64,000 bases of DNA from JACCYJ01 sp038198775. Lineage in GTDB: Bacteria > Actinomycetota > Actinomycetes > Propionibacteriales > Nocardioidaceae. The DNA is taken from the NCBI GenBank assembly GCA_038198775.1, contig JBBPZV010000044.1, positions 247,105 through 311,104 of the forward strand, in the 5' to 3' direction. A model generated the notes under the pieces. That model was given only the letters and a program-made list of their open reading frames with translations. It had not been told where the DNA came from and searched no databases. Made by a program: the position numbers and the translations under genes. Positions 41,617 to 51,121 of the stretch are shown here, piece after piece. Numbering within the stretch: the stretch's first letter is position 1; each line of letters starts with the position of its first letter.

Positions 41617-43113
41617 TCAGTCCCCGTGCTCACCCTTCCAACCGGCCAGCCGGCCGGCCCGGGACACCGCACGCAGCCGGCGTTCCGTGGGCGCCCTGAC
41701 CCGGCGCGGAGCGACCACGAGCAGATCGTCGCCGTGCCGGATCCTCGTGGCGTTGTCGGGTACGAAGGAGCGGCCGGCTCGCACGATCAACGACACCGAC
41801 GCCCCCGAGGGCAGTCTGAGCTCGGCGATCTCGACGCCGTGCAGGCGAGATCGCGCCGGCACCCGCACCTGCAGGAGGTCCGCGCCGACCCGCTCAAGCG
41901 GCGCGGCCTCGACGTCGACCTCACGGGCGTCGTCGAAGCGGGCCACACCCAGTCGGCGGGCCACCCGCGCCAACGTGGGTCCTTGCACCATCGTGTACGC
42001 CACCACCAGCACGAAGACGACGTCGAACAGCTCCGCCGATCCGGCTGTCCCGGCGGCCAGCGGGATCGTCGCGAACACGATGGGGACGGCGCCGCGCAGC
42101 CCGGACCAGCCGAGGAACACCTGCTCCCGCCAGGGCATCCGCACCCAGACGGCGCACACAGCCACCGACAACGGTCTCGCCACGAGCGTCAACAAGGCGC
42201 CCGCGGCCAGCCCCGTCACCACATGCGTCCACGGCAGCCGGGAGGGTGTCGCCAGCAGGCCGAGCATCACGAACAACCCGATCTGCGCCAGCCAGCCGAC
42301 ACCCTCGGCGAACGACCGGGTGGCGGCGCGGTGAGGCAGCTCGGCGTTGCCGAGCACCAGCGCCGCCACGTACACCGCCGCGAGCCCACTGGTGTGCAGC
42401 ACCGCCGCGCCGCCGTACGCCGCCACCGCGAACGCGAGCACCGCCAGCGGGTAGAGCCCCGAGGACGGCAGTGCCGACCCCGCCAGCACCGCCACGCCCA
42501 CCCGGCCGACCACATAGCCGAACGCCATCCCGGCGAGCAGCTCGAAGCCGATGAGAAGAGCCAGCAGCAGCGGATCGCGGTCGCCGGCGTGCCCGGCGCT
42601 GATGACGGAGACCAGGATCGCGACCGGTGCGTCGTTGAGTCCCGACTCCGCCTCAAGGGCGCCGCGCACCGACGGGCGGAGCGGTATCCGGCGCAGCACC
42701 GAGAACACCGCGGCAGCGTCGGTCGGTGACGTCACAGCGCCCAGCAGCACCGCCAACTGCCAGTCCAGGCCGAGCAGGTAGTGGCAGCTGACGGCCATCA
42801 CCGCAACGCTCACGCCGACGCCGACCGTGCCCAGCAGCAGCCCCAGCGGCACCGCCGGTCGCACCTCGGACCACCTGGTCGTCAGGCCACCTTCGGCGAG
42901 GATCAGCACCAGCGCGGCGATGCCGAGGGCCACCGCCAGGTCCGGGTCGGAGAAGTCGATGCCCAGCACCGACTCGCCCAGCACGAGTCCGATCCCGAGG
43001 TACAGCAGCAGGCTGGGCAGGCCCGCTCCGACCGACACCCGGACAGCGAGGATCGCGGCCAACAAGACGGTCGCGCCGATGAGCAGCACGCTGTCGAGCT
43101 GCTCGATCGCCAC
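41617..43113 (-). CDS. K+/H+ or Na+/H+ antiporter with TrkA-C domain (NhaP2-like)
   Basis: 498 residues from GTG 43113, with AGGGG 5 nt upstream. About 12 hydrophobic helices (1-400) form a CPA1 exchanger core with AVTSPTDAAAVFSVLR, the ion-binding TSPTDA motif, and LNDAPVAILV. The C-terminal cytosolic domain (about 405-480, SRLHGVEIAELRLPSGASV and GDDLLVVAP) is TrkA-C/RCK-like and may sense a nucleotide or ion. It exports K+ or Na+ in exchange for protons. TAGCAT at 43141-43146 is a possible -10 with a short leader. Confidence 0.88.
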   Translation of the reverse strand: MAIEQLDSVLLIGATVLLAAILAVRVSVGAGLPSLLLYLGIGLVLGESVLGIDFSDPDLAVALGIAALVLILAEGGLTTRWSEVRPAVPLGLLLGTVGVGVSVAVMAVSCHYLLGLDWQLAVLLGAVTSPTDAAAVFSVLRRIPLRPSVRGALEAESGLNDAPVAILVSVISAGHAGDRDPLLLALLIGFELLAGMAFGYVVGRVGVAVLAGSALPSSGLYPLAVLAFAVAAYGGAAVLHTSGLAAVYVAALVLGNAELPHRAATRSFAEGVGWLAQIGLFVMLGLLATPSRLPWTHVVTGLAAGALLTLVARPLSVAVCAVWVRMPWREQVFLGWSGLRGAVPIVFATIPLAAGTAGSAELFDVVFVLVVAYTMVQGPTLARVARRLGVARFDDAREVDVEAAPLERVGADLLQVRVPARSRLHGVEIAELRLPSGASVSLIVRAGRSFVPDNATRIRHGDDLLVVAPRRVRAPTERRLRAVSRAGRLAGWKGEHGD

Positions 43114-43143
43114 GAAGACCCCTCGTCTGACGTGGCAGGAATG

Positions 43144-44454
43144 CTAGTGGCGGCTACGCGGGCGATAGATCGTGTAACCGGTGCCGGAGCTGGTCTCGTG
43201 AGCCGCGAAGCCGCTAGCGCGCATCGTCGCCAGGTCCCCCTCGCTGGACTCGGTGGTCCGCACCAGGTACCCCGGCCGGTTCCCGGCGACGTACGCCCGC
43301 AGCTCGGCGAGGAGGTCGGCGTAGGAGGCGGCCGTGTAGAACGCCAATGTGGGGGTCGCCTTCACCGGCTCACGGCCGGTGAGCCAGCGCAGCAAGAAGG
43401 GGTTGTCGCTCACCACTGCCGCATTGTTGGGGAGAGCCTCGACGGCGATGACCCACGGTTGGCGGCGGAGGTCGACCGTGTTGAAACCGATTCCCGCGGA
43501 GCCGGCCTCGATCGCCCACACCGACGAGACCGTCGCCGCTAGTGAGAGGAACGAGGTGAGCGCCGCGGCCGCCGCGATCCGGACCGCCCGGCCGGTGATG
43601 TGGCCGGCCGCCGCCGTTGCCAGGTTGCGCCCCGCCGAGACCGCGAGCACCGTCAGCGCGGGGAACAGGGGGTAGAGCAGCCGGTAGCTGATGGGGTCGA
43701 CACCACGGTCGTCAGCTCGCTGGCGACGAGAACGACCAGGTAGAGCACGCCGAAGGCGAGCAGCGGGAGCAGTGTCCACGCCGCCCGAGCTTCCAGGGCG
43801 ATGGGGCGGGCGCGCCCTCGATGCCAGAGCGAGCCGGCGACCACGACGGCGACAAGCACGACGAGTACCGACCCCACGTAGCGCAACGCACCGGCCGCGG
43901 ACACGCTCGGCGCCAGGGCCAGCAGGCCGGCCGGAGTCAGCCGGCGCCGACTCCAGACCCGCTGAAGTATCAGCAGGGTGAGCGCAGACAGCAGCGTGAA
44001 GAGCGGCTCGGTCCACAGCATGGCGTTGACCCTGACCGTGCCGAGGCTGACCGCCAGCCACCCGGAGGCCAGCGCTGCCAGTGCCGGGGAACCCGTGGCG
44101 CGACGACCAGGCAGGTAGGTGCAGACGAGCGGCGAGGGCGATGGCGTTGGCGAGCAGGGCGGTGTCCGAGGGACCCATCCCGAACCCCCCGCCGGCGGCC
44201 AGCACCAGTGGCAGCCCGGGCGGGAAGATGACCAGCGCCCGCCCGTCCAGCAACGTGAGACGGCCGTTCGCGACAAGATTGTCCGCCGCCGAGACGTACG
44301 CCACCGAGTCCGGGGAGATTCCGGGACCCTGCCGGGTCGCGAGCACGAGCAGCAGCAGCTCGATCGCGACCTCGAACGCGACCACGGCGGGCCAGAGCCA
44401 ACCCCGAGCGAGTGGCCCGGTCGTGCCACTGGTCACCGGTGCTGGCTTCTCCAT
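43144..44454 (-). pseudogene. Multi-membrane glycosyltransferase-like protein with two compensating frameshifts
   Basis: ATG 44454 begins a membrane protein with ISPDSVAYVSAADNLVANGRL, the catalytic-loop Asp region of GT-C (GT39/GT87-like) enzymes. Near 44132 the coding frame shifts (one extra base) into a frame reading CTYLPGRRATGSPALAALAS. It shifts back near 43707 (one base missing) to DPISYRLLYPLFPAL, then runs to the stop at 43144. About 140 codons are affected, yet both frames keep membrane-protein character. Either recent double mutation or two sequencing errors. If intact it would be a polyprenyl-phosphate sugar transferase. Confidence 0.7.
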
Positions 44455-44512
44455 ACGTCCCCAAACGGGTCGGGCGGCCGACCGTGCAGCGAGACTTGGT
44501 GGGACCGGCGCA

Positions 44513-44602
44513 TGGCGGTGGCGGTGGGATTTGAACCCACGGTGGGCGCAAGCCCACACACGCTTTCGAGGCGTGCTCCTTAGGCCGCTCGGACACGCCA
44601 CC
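44513..44602 (-). tRNA. tRNA-Ser(CGA)
   Basis: 90 nt including encoded CCA. Acceptor GGTGGCG pairs with CGCCACC. The anticodon stem CACGC/GCGTG has loop CTCGAAA, anticodon CGA. The long variable arm is consistent with serine. Confidence 0.95.
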
Positions 44603-44638
44603 GCGCACGAGGGTACCGGAGCGCACATCGGCCGAGGC

Positions 44639-45121
44639 TCAGCCGGAGGTCTCCCGGGCGGCGGCGAAGAAGGCGCTCAACAGCGCCTGCGACTGCGGTG
44701 CCAACACTCCCCCGACGACTTCTAGGCGGTGGTTCAGGCGCCGATCGCGTACGACGTCCCACAACGAGGCGACCGCCCCGGCCCTTGCGTCGTACGCGCC
44801 GAACACCAGCCGCTCCAGGCGGGCCAGTACCGCCGCACCCGCGCACATCGTGCACGGCTCCAGCGTGACCACCAGGGTGCAGCCCGACAGCCGCCAGCTG
44901 GCGCGGGCTGCCGCGGCCTGCCGGATCGCGACCAGCTCGGCGTGGCCGGTGGGGTCGGCGTCACGTTCTCGGATGTTGTGGCCGCTGCCGATCCGAGTGC
45001 CGGAGGCGTCGAGCACCACCGCGCCGACCGGAACGTCGCCGCTCGCCAGTGCCAGTGGAGCCTGGGCCAGGGCATCGCGCATCGCCGCCTCCCAGCGGGT
45101 GCCCGCCGCGACTACCCCCAC
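44639..45121 (-). CDS. tadA: tRNA-specific adenosine deaminase
   Basis: 160 residues from GTG 45121; ATG 45082 is an alternative. Zinc motif H60-A-E62 in GHAELVAIRQA and PC90TMC93AGAA, with Glu62 as proton shuttle. It converts A34 to inosine in tRNA-Arg(ACG), whose gene is at 54608-54680 in this same window. Essential in most bacteria. It lies next to tRNA-Ser, as Rv3752c does near tRNA genes. Confidence 0.93.
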   Translation of the reverse strand: MGVVAAGTRWEAAMRDALAQAPLALASGDVPVGAVVLDASGTRIGSGHNIRERDADPTGHAELVAIRQAAAARASWRLSGCTLVVTLEPCTMCAGAAVLARLERLVFGAYDARAGAVASLWDVVRDRRLNHRLEVVGGVLAPQSQALLSAFFAAARETSG

Positions 45122-45236
45122 CTACGCACGACAACCGGTCCAGCGTCCTCGGACATCACTCGCCCTCCGCTTGGCCGCAATGATCCCGCCTTCCCAGCGT
45201 GTCAGAAGGCGGCCGGGGCGGCTAGGGGCCAGGCAC

Positions 45237-45242
45237 TACCGT
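45237..45242 (+). promoter_or_regulatory. -10 element TACCGT before upp
   Basis: TACCGT ends 8 nt before ATG 45251 and fits the leaderless pattern. Confidence 0.45.
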
Positions 45243-45250
45243 GTCGGGGC

Positions 45251-45904
45251 ATGCGCATCCACGTGGCCGACCACCCGCTGGTGGCGCACAAGCTGACCGC
45301 GCTGCGCGACCGGGAGACCGACTCTCCGACGTTTCGCCGCCTCGTCGACGAGCTCGTCACGCTGCTGGCGTACGAGGCGACGCGCGCCGTCCGGGTCCAG
45401 GAGGTGACCGTCGACACACCGGTCGCGACCGCCCGCGGAGTGCGGCTGCGCCGTCCCAGGCCCCTGGTCGTGCCGATCCTGCGGGCCGGGTTGGGGATGC
45501 TCGACGGCATGCAACGGCTGCTGCCGACGGCCGAGGTCGGTTTCCTCGGCATGATCCGCGACGAGCGCACGCTGGTCGCCTCGACCTACGCCGAGCGGCT
45601 ACCGGGTGATCTGGGCGAGCGCCAGTGCTTCGTGCTCGACCCGATGCTCGCCACCGGGGGCACGCTCGCGGCAGCGATCGACTACCTGGTCCGCAGGGGG
45701 GCCGGCGACATCACCGCGGTGTGCCTGCTGGCCGCACCGGAGGGAATCGCCAGAGTGGAGCGCGAAACCTCCGCCATCGGCGCCCCGGTGTCGCTGGTCA
45801 CGGCCGCTCTCGACGATCGTCTCGACGCCAACGGCTTCATCGTGCCGGGCCTCGGCGACGCCGGCGACCGTCTCTACGGCGTCGCGGGCCAAGGCCCTCG
45901 CTGA
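45251..45904 (+). CDS. upp: Uracil phosphoribosyltransferase
   Basis: 217 residues, normal length. N-terminal VADHPLVAHKLTALRD, a central VVPILRAGLGMLDG, PRPP-binding DPMLATGGTLAAA and the C-terminal uracil-binding DANGFIVPGLGDAGDRLYG. It converts uracil and PRPP to UMP for pyrimidine salvage. Monocistronic, converging with pntB 11 bp away. Confidence 0.97.
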   Translation: MRIHVADHPLVAHKLTALRDRETDSPTFRRLVDELVTLLAYEATRAVRVQEVTVDTPVATARGVRLRRPRPLVVPILRAGLGMLDGMQRLLPTAEVGFLGMIRDERTLVASTYAERLPGDLGERQCFVLDPMLATGGTLAAAIDYLVRRGAGDITAVCLLAAPEGIARVERETSAIGAPVSLVTAALDDRLDANGFIVPGLGDAGDRLYGVAGQGPR

Positions 45905-45915
45905 CCGCGTGCCCG

Positions 45916-47298
45916 CTACAGGCTCTTGACGGAGTTCAGCAGCTTGCTCATCGAGTCCTTGGCGTCACCGAACAGCAGCGTCGTCTTGGGGTCGAACAAC
46001 AGCTCGTTGTCGATGCCGGCGAAGCCGGGCCGCATCGAGCGCTTCATGAACACCACCTGCTTGGCCTCATCTGCATGCAGGATCGGCATCCCGTAGATGG
46101 GGGCACCCGGGGTCGTTCGGGCAGCCGGGTTGACCACGTCGTTGGCGCCGACCACCAAGACCACGTCGGCCTGCTTGAACTCGCCGTTGATCTCGTCCAT
46201 CTCCTTGAGCTTCTCGTACGGCACCTGGGCCTCGGCGAGCAGTACGTTCATGTGACCCGGCATGCGCCCGGCCACCGGATGGATCGCGTAGTCGACGGCG
46301 ACGCCACGCGCCTCCAGCACCTCCACCAGCTCGCGCAGCCCGTGCTGGGCCTGAGCGACCGCCAACCCGTAGCCGGGCACGATGATGACCCGCTGGGCGT
46401 AGCCGAGCAGGATCGCGACGTCTTGTGGCCCGGCGGAGCGCACCGGCCGGTCGCTGATCTGCCCGGCCCCGAGGGTCGAACCGCCCCGCAGCGCGCCGAA
46501 CAGCGTGTTGAGCAGCGAGCGTCCCATGGCGGTGGCCATCAGCTTGGTGAGGAACGTGCCCGACGCGCCGACGAGGGTCCCGCCCACCAGCAGCAACGTG
46601 TTGCCGAGAACGTAGCCGCCGGCGGCGACGGTGAGCCCGGTGAACGCGTTGAGCAACGAGATGACGATCGGCACGTCGGCACCGCCGACCGGCAACACCA
46701 GCAATGCCCCGACGACCAGGCCGAGTACCCCGATCAGCACCCCGAGCGGCACGACCGGGTTCACCACGACGAGCACCGCGAGGGCCACCGCGACCAGCAG
46801 CCCGCCCCCGAATGCGATAGGCAGGCCGGAGAAGATGACCGGTCTGGTGGTGATCAGCTCCTGGAGCTTGGCGAACGTCACGAGCGAACCGGCGAAGCTG
46901 ACCGATCCGACGAAGATCGTGAACGCCGTCGCGGCCAGGGCGAAACGCTCCGCGCGGTCACCGAGCGGGGCCAGCTCGTGCAGCTCCAGCAGCGCGACCA
47001 GCGCCGCCGCACCGCCGCCGACCCCGTTGAACAGGGCGACCAGCTGAGGCATCTGCGTCATCTGCACCCGGCGGGCGCCGATTACACCCGCCGCCGCGCC
47101 CGCGGCGATGGCGATGAGGATCGGCACCAGGTGGTCCAGTCCGCGTTCGAAGAACACGATGACGGCCGCCAGCAGGGCACCGGCAGCACCGATGAGGTTC
47201 CCCCGGCGCGCCGACCGGGGCGAGGACAGGCCCTTGAGCGCGAGGATGAAGCAGACGGCCGCCACGAGGTAGCCGAGCTGGACCCAGGTCGGGATCAT
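45916..47298 (-). CDS. pntB: NAD(P) transhydrogenase subunit beta
   Basis: 460 residues from ATG 47298, overlapping the previous stop (ATGA). About nine membrane helices fill residues 1-260. The soluble NADP(H)-binding domain III (about 285-460) has GYGLAVAQAQHGLRELVEVL, YAIHPVAGRMPGHMNVLLAEA and VLVVGANDVVNPAA. It carries the proton channel half and couples the proton gradient to NADPH formation. Last gene of the three-gene pnt operon. Confidence 0.96.
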   Translation of the reverse strand: MIPTWVQLGYLVAAVCFILALKGLSSPRSARRGNLIGAAGALLAAVIVFFERGLDHLVPILIAIAAGAAAGVIGARRVQMTQMPQLVALFNGVGGGAAALVALLELHELAPLGDRAERFALAATAFTIFVGSVSFAGSLVTFAKLQELITTRPVIFSGLPIAFGGGLLVAVALAVLVVVNPVVPLGVLIGVLGLVVGALLVLPVGGADVPIVISLLNAFTGLTVAAGGYVLGNTLLLVGGTLVGASGTFLTKLMATAMGRSLLNTLFGALRGGSTLGAGQISDRPVRSAGPQDVAILLGYAQRVIIVPGYGLAVAQAQHGLRELVEVLEARGVAVDYAIHPVAGRMPGHMNVLLAEAQVPYEKLKEMDEINGEFKQADVVLVVGANDVVNPAARTTPGAPIYGMPILHADEAKQVVFMKRSMRPGFAGIDNELLFDPKTTLLFGDAKDSMSKLLNSVKSL

Positions 47299-47609
47299 GC
47301 CCCGCCCTCGGGCGGAGGTCCGGACGGCCGTCGCCGACCGGCGAACATCTGCAGCATCCGGTCGGTGACCACGAAGCCGCCCACCATGTTGACGGTCGCG
47401 AGCACGACGGCGACGAGTCCAACGATCAGTGTCACGGTGGAGTCCGCGGTACCGGCAACCAGGATCGCTCCGATCAAGATGATGCCGTGGATCGCGTTCG
47501 CGCCTGACATCAGCGGCGTGTGCAAGGTCGACGACACCTTCGAGATCACCTCGACCCCAACGAAGACACTGAGGACGAAGATCGTCAGCCAGACGATGGA
47601 CTCGGTCAC
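47295..47609 (-). CDS. pntAB: NAD(P) transhydrogenase subunit alpha part 2
   Basis: 104 residues from GTG 47609, overlapping the pntAA stop (GTGA). Three hydrophobic helices, with the signature SSTLHTPLMSGANAIHGI of the short membrane segment that is separate in split transhydrogenases. It supplies helices to the proton channel between the NAD(H) and NADP(H) domains. Confidence 0.95.
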   Translation of the reverse strand: MTESIVWLTIFVLSVFVGVEVISKVSSTLHTPLMSGANAIHGIILIGAILVAGTADSTVTLIVGLVAVVLATVNMVGGFVVTDRMLQMFAGRRRPSGPPPEGGA

Positions 47610-48745
47610 CGCGACGACTCCTTCGTGCCCGCGCCCAACAGTTCCCCGGTGGGCCCATGGCGTACCTCACCGGCGTGAGTCACGCAGCAGCCGACCACGA
47701 TCTCGTCCTCGAAGTCCGGTGCCCACGCCGTTCCCTCGGTCATCAGCGTGACGAGGTTGAGGATGTTCTGCGCCAGCAGCCGACTCGCCGGCTGCGGCAT
47801 CTGCGACGCCACGTTGGCCCCGCCCCAGACCTGTGCACCACCGATCGTTACCACCTTGCCCGGCACCGAGCCCTCGACGTTCCCACCGGTCTCCGCGGCG
47901 AGGTCGACGACGACCGAACCGGGCCGCATCCGCTCTACCATCGCGGCGGTCACCAGCCGCGGCGCCTGCCGGCCCGGCACCGCGGCGGTGGTGATCAGCG
48001 CGTCGGCGGCCCCGACGTACGGTGCGAGCAGCTCGCGCTGCCGCTCGGCGCGGTCCTCGTTCATCTCGCGGGCGTAGCCCCCGGTGCCCTCCAGGCTCTC
48101 CAGGTCCAACTCGATGGCCTGCGCCCCCATCGAGCGGATCTCCTCGGCGGCCGCCGCCCGGACGTCGTAGGCCCGGACCACCGCACCCAGGCGCCTGGTC
48201 GTGGCGATCGCCTGCAGCCCGGCGACACCGGCGCCGAGCACGACCACGTCGGCAGGTGGCACGGTGCCGGCGGCGGTCATGTTGAGTGGCAGGAACCGCC
48301 GCAGCAGTCCCGCCGCGACAATCGCGCAGCGGTAGCCGGCGACCAGCGACTGCGACGACAACGCGTCCATCGACTGGGCGCGCGAGATTCTCGGCACCAG
48401 CTCGAGCGCGAAGGCCGTGACACCACAGTCACGCAGGTCGGCGACCAGGCCCAGGTGCTGCGCGGGCGGAAGGAACGAGATCGTGGCCGTGCCAGCGGCC
48501 AGCGCCCGCACCCGCTCGGCGCGCAGCGGTTGGACCGACAGCACGACCTCCGCCTCCCGCCAGTCGTCCGGGTCGACTGCGGCGCCGACCGAGGCGAAGC
48601 TGTCGTCGCTGAACTGCGCGGCGGTCCCCGCACCGGGCTCGACGACAACGTGGTGCCCGGCCTCGACCAGCTTGGCCGCCAGGTCCGGAACCATCGCGAC
48701 CCGCGCCTCGCCCTCGACGTCTTCCTTCGTCACCGCGACCCTCAC
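47606..48745 (-). CDS. pntAA: NAD(P) transhydrogenase subunit alpha part 1
   Basis: 379 residues from GTG 48745. A TTG at 48754 would extend it 3 codons, but TACGTT lies exactly 7 nt before the GTG. The soluble NAD(H)-binding domain I starts VRVAVTKEDVEGEARVAM, with nucleotide fold VVLGAGVAGLQAIATTRRLG and a mobile-loop region near the C-terminus. Split alpha subunits are usual in actinobacteria (compare Rv0155-Rv0157). It transfers hydride from NADH to NADP+. Confidence 0.95.
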   Translation of the reverse strand: MRVAVTKEDVEGEARVAMVPDLAAKLVEAGHHVVVEPGAGTAAQFSDDSFASVGAAVDPDDWREAEVVLSVQPLRAERVRALAAGTATISFLPPAQHLGLVADLRDCGVTAFALELVPRISRAQSMDALSSQSLVAGYRCAIVAAGLLRRFLPLNMTAAGTVPPADVVVLGAGVAGLQAIATTRRLGAVVRAYDVRAAAAEEIRSMGAQAIELDLESLEGTGGYAREMNEDRAERQRELLAPYVGAADALITTAAVPGRQAPRLVTAAMVERMRPGSVVVDLAAETGGNVEGSVPGKVVTIGGAQVWGGANVASQMPQPASRLLAQNILNLVTLMTEGTAWAPDFEDEIVVGCCVTHAGEVRHGPTGELLGAGTKESSR

Positions 48746-48752
48746 CTGCGGC

Positions 48753-48758
48753 AACGTA
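48753..48758 (-). promoter_or_regulatory. -10 element TACGTT of the pnt operon
   Basis: TACGTT on the minus strand, 7 nt before GTG 48745. It overlaps the alternative TTG start, arguing against that start. Confidence 0.5.
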
Positions 48759-48935
48759 CGGCACAGTCACCGCGGCAACCACCGAGGGCCACGAGCGCGG
48801 GAGGGCCCTGGCCGCCAGCTTGATGCCGGCCGTTCAGCTACCTCGGGTGCTCTGGTCGCCTGGGCGCGGCAGCGTCGGCACCCGTAAGCGTTTTCCTGGG
48901 CCCCCCGCCCGACGACCACCGCAAGGAGTCCACGC

Positions 48936-50185
48936 ATGAGCCTCACCCGTCGTACGCTGCTCGGGTCCGGTGCCACCGCCTCCCTCGCTGCACTGACCGG
49001 GACGGCTACCTCGCCCGGGTTCGCCGCGTCGCCAGCCCACCCGCAACGCCACTGGCGCCGGCACCACCACCGACCCGTACCCCTCATCGACGACCGCTTC
49101 GGGCGGTTGGCTCTGCCGGGCGGCTTCTCCTACACCATCGTCGCGGTCTCCGGCCGGACCGAGCTGGTGAGCGGCCACAAGACCCCCGACCGCCCGGACG
49201 GCGCCGGTGCCTTCCCGTATCGCGACCTGGTCCGGCTCGTCCAGAACCACGAGGTCAGCCCCAAGTACGGCGCCGACAACCCGGTGCCGTTCATCCCCGG
49301 CACCACCTACGACCCCGGGCTGTCGTTGGCCGGCGGCTGCACGGTCGTCGAGGTGACCGGCGACGGGCGGCGACGCCGGGAATGGGTGGGCCTGTCCGGC
49401 ACGATCAGCAACTGCGCCGGCGGCGTCACCCCCTGGGGAACGTGGCTGAGCTGCGAAGAGGACGAGACCACGAAGGGCACCGCCTTCGGCGGCTACGGGA
49501 CCGCCGCCAAGGACCACGGCTACGTCTTCGAGGTCGCACCGGCCAGCCCAGAGGTCCAGCACCCGAAGCCGATCAGGGCCTGGGGGGCGCTTCGCCCACG
49601 AGGCGGTCGTCGTGGCATCGGACCGGCGCACCGTCTACCTGACCGAGGACGCCAGCACGCCGAATGCAGTTCGGCGACGGCGAGGTCACCCGATCCAAGA
49701 AGCTGGAGGGTGCCTGGGGAGACGAGCACGGGGTCTTCTTCGCCGCCAGCTTCGCCCACGACGGCGACGTGCCCGCCGGGGGTGTGATCCACGACGGGCA
49801 GATCTGGTACCTCGACCACCAGCGGCAGGTGCTGGTGCTGAAGGCGTACTTCCCCTACATCGCGTTCCTCCACGACGGCAGCCTGACGCTCGAGCAGCAG
49901 AAGTCCCTGCCGACCGACTACTTCGACGGCCCCGACAACGTGCACGTCACGCCGTACGGCGGGCTGGTCGTCGCCGAGGACGGTGACGGTGTCAACGGGC
50001 TGATCGGGTGGACCCCGGAGGAGGGCGCGTTCCGGCTGGCCCGCAACGACATCGACTTCGACGGCGGCAACTCCGAGATGACGGGGCCGACGTTCTCCCC
50101 CGACCGCCGGCTGCTGTTCGCCAACGTCCAAGAGCCGGGGCACTGCTATGCCATCCAGGGCCCCTTCCGCCGCACGTTCCGCTGA
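48936..50185 (+). pseudogene. PhoX/DUF839-like Tat-exported phosphatase, disrupted
   Basis: ATG 48936 has AAGGAG 7 nt upstream. The N-terminus carries a twin-arginine-like signal (LTRRTLLGSG) and the domain begins GRLALPGGFSYTIVAVSG. A run of six G (49582-49587) appears one base too long: after it the frame continues one position on as FAHEAVVVASDRRTVYLTEDASTP. At about 49664 the frame changes again to FGDGEVTRSKKLEGAW, and the family segment normally between these blocks is missing. The rest to the stop at 50185 is intact. So one frameshift plus an internal deletion; almost certainly inactive. Confidence 0.75.
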
Positions 50186-50189
50186 TCGC

Positions 50190-51101
50190 TCAGTAGTAGT
50201 AGGGGTAGGCAGACCAGTCGGGGGCGCGGCGCTGGAGGAACGCGTCGCGCCCCTCGGCGGCCTCCTCGGTCATGTACGCCAGCCGGGTCGCCTCGCCCGC
50301 GAACAGCTGCTGGCCGACCAGGCCGTCGTCGATCAGGTTGAGCGCGTACTTCAGCATCCGCTGGGACGTCGGGCTCTTCCCCTGCACCTGCTCTGCCCAG
50401 TCCAGCGCCACCGCCTCCAGCCCGGCGTGCGGCACCACCGCGTTGACCATGCCCATCGCGAGGGCCTCGTCGGCGTCGTACGTGCGGCCCAGGAAGAAGA
50501 TCTCCCGGGCCCGCTTCTGACCGACCTGGCGGGCCAGGTACGCCGAGCCGAAACCGCCGTCGAAGCTGGCGACTTCGGCGTCGGTCTGCTTGAAGCGAGC
50601 GTGCTCGCGCGAGGCGAGACTGAGGTCGCACACCACGTGCAACGAGTGGCCGCCACCGGCCGCCCATCCGGAGACCACGGCGATCACGACCTTGGGGAGG
50701 AAGCGGATCAGCCGCTGGCACTCAAGGATGTGCAGCCGGGCCGGTCGGGCCGGATCGTCCGCGCGTTCTGCTCCGGCGTCGTACTCGTACCCTGCCCGCC
50801 CCCGGATGCGCTGGTCACCGCCGGAGCAGAACGCCCACCCGCCGTCTCGTGGGGAGGGACCGTTCCCGGTGAGCAGGACGCACCCGACGTCCGCGCTGGT
50901 GCGGGCGTGCTCCAGGACGCGCAACAGCTCGTCGACGGTCCGCGGGCGAAAGGCGTTGCGGACCTCGGGCCGGTCGAAAGCGACGCGGACGGTGCCCTGG
51001 TCGACCGCCCGGTGGTACGTCAGGTCAGACAGGTCGGCGAAGCCTGGTACCGGTCGCCATCGCGACGCGTCGAACGTCTCGGATACCAGGACGTCGCTCA
51101 T
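50190..51101 (-). CDS. menB: 1,4-dihydroxy-2-naphthoyl-CoA synthase
   Basis: 303 residues, the length of actinobacterial MenB. Crotonase fold with FCSGGDQRIRG, oxyanion residues in SGWAAGGGHSLHVVCDL, the D in DAEVASFDGGFGSAYLARQVG, and the C-terminal PDWSAYPYYY typical of MenB. It cyclises o-succinylbenzoyl-CoA in menaquinone synthesis. Other men genes are not in the window. It follows the TenA-like gene by 20 bp and may share its transcript. Confidence 0.95.
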   Translation of the reverse strand: MSDVLVSETFDASRWRPVPGFADLSDLTYHRAVDQGTVRVAFDRPEVRNAFRPRTVDELLRVLEHARTSADVGCVLLTGNGPSPRDGGWAFCSGGDQRIRGRAGYEYDAGAERADDPARPARLHILECQRLIRFLPKVVIAVVSGWAAGGGHSLHVVCDLSLASREHARFKQTDAEVASFDGGFGSAYLARQVGQKRAREIFFLGRTYDADEALAMGMVNAVVPHAGLEAVALDWAEQVQGKSPTSQRMLKYALNLIDDGLVGQQLFAGEATRLAYMTEEAAEGRDAFLQRRAPDWSAYPYYY

Positions 51102-51121
51102 GCGCTCAGACTGTCAGAGCC

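Noticed and set aside
45625..47751. 708-codon plus-strand open frame across upp and pntB
   Set aside because: Low-complexity Asp/Arg/His/Gln composition with no motif; it lies opposite the unmistakable transhydrogenase genes.
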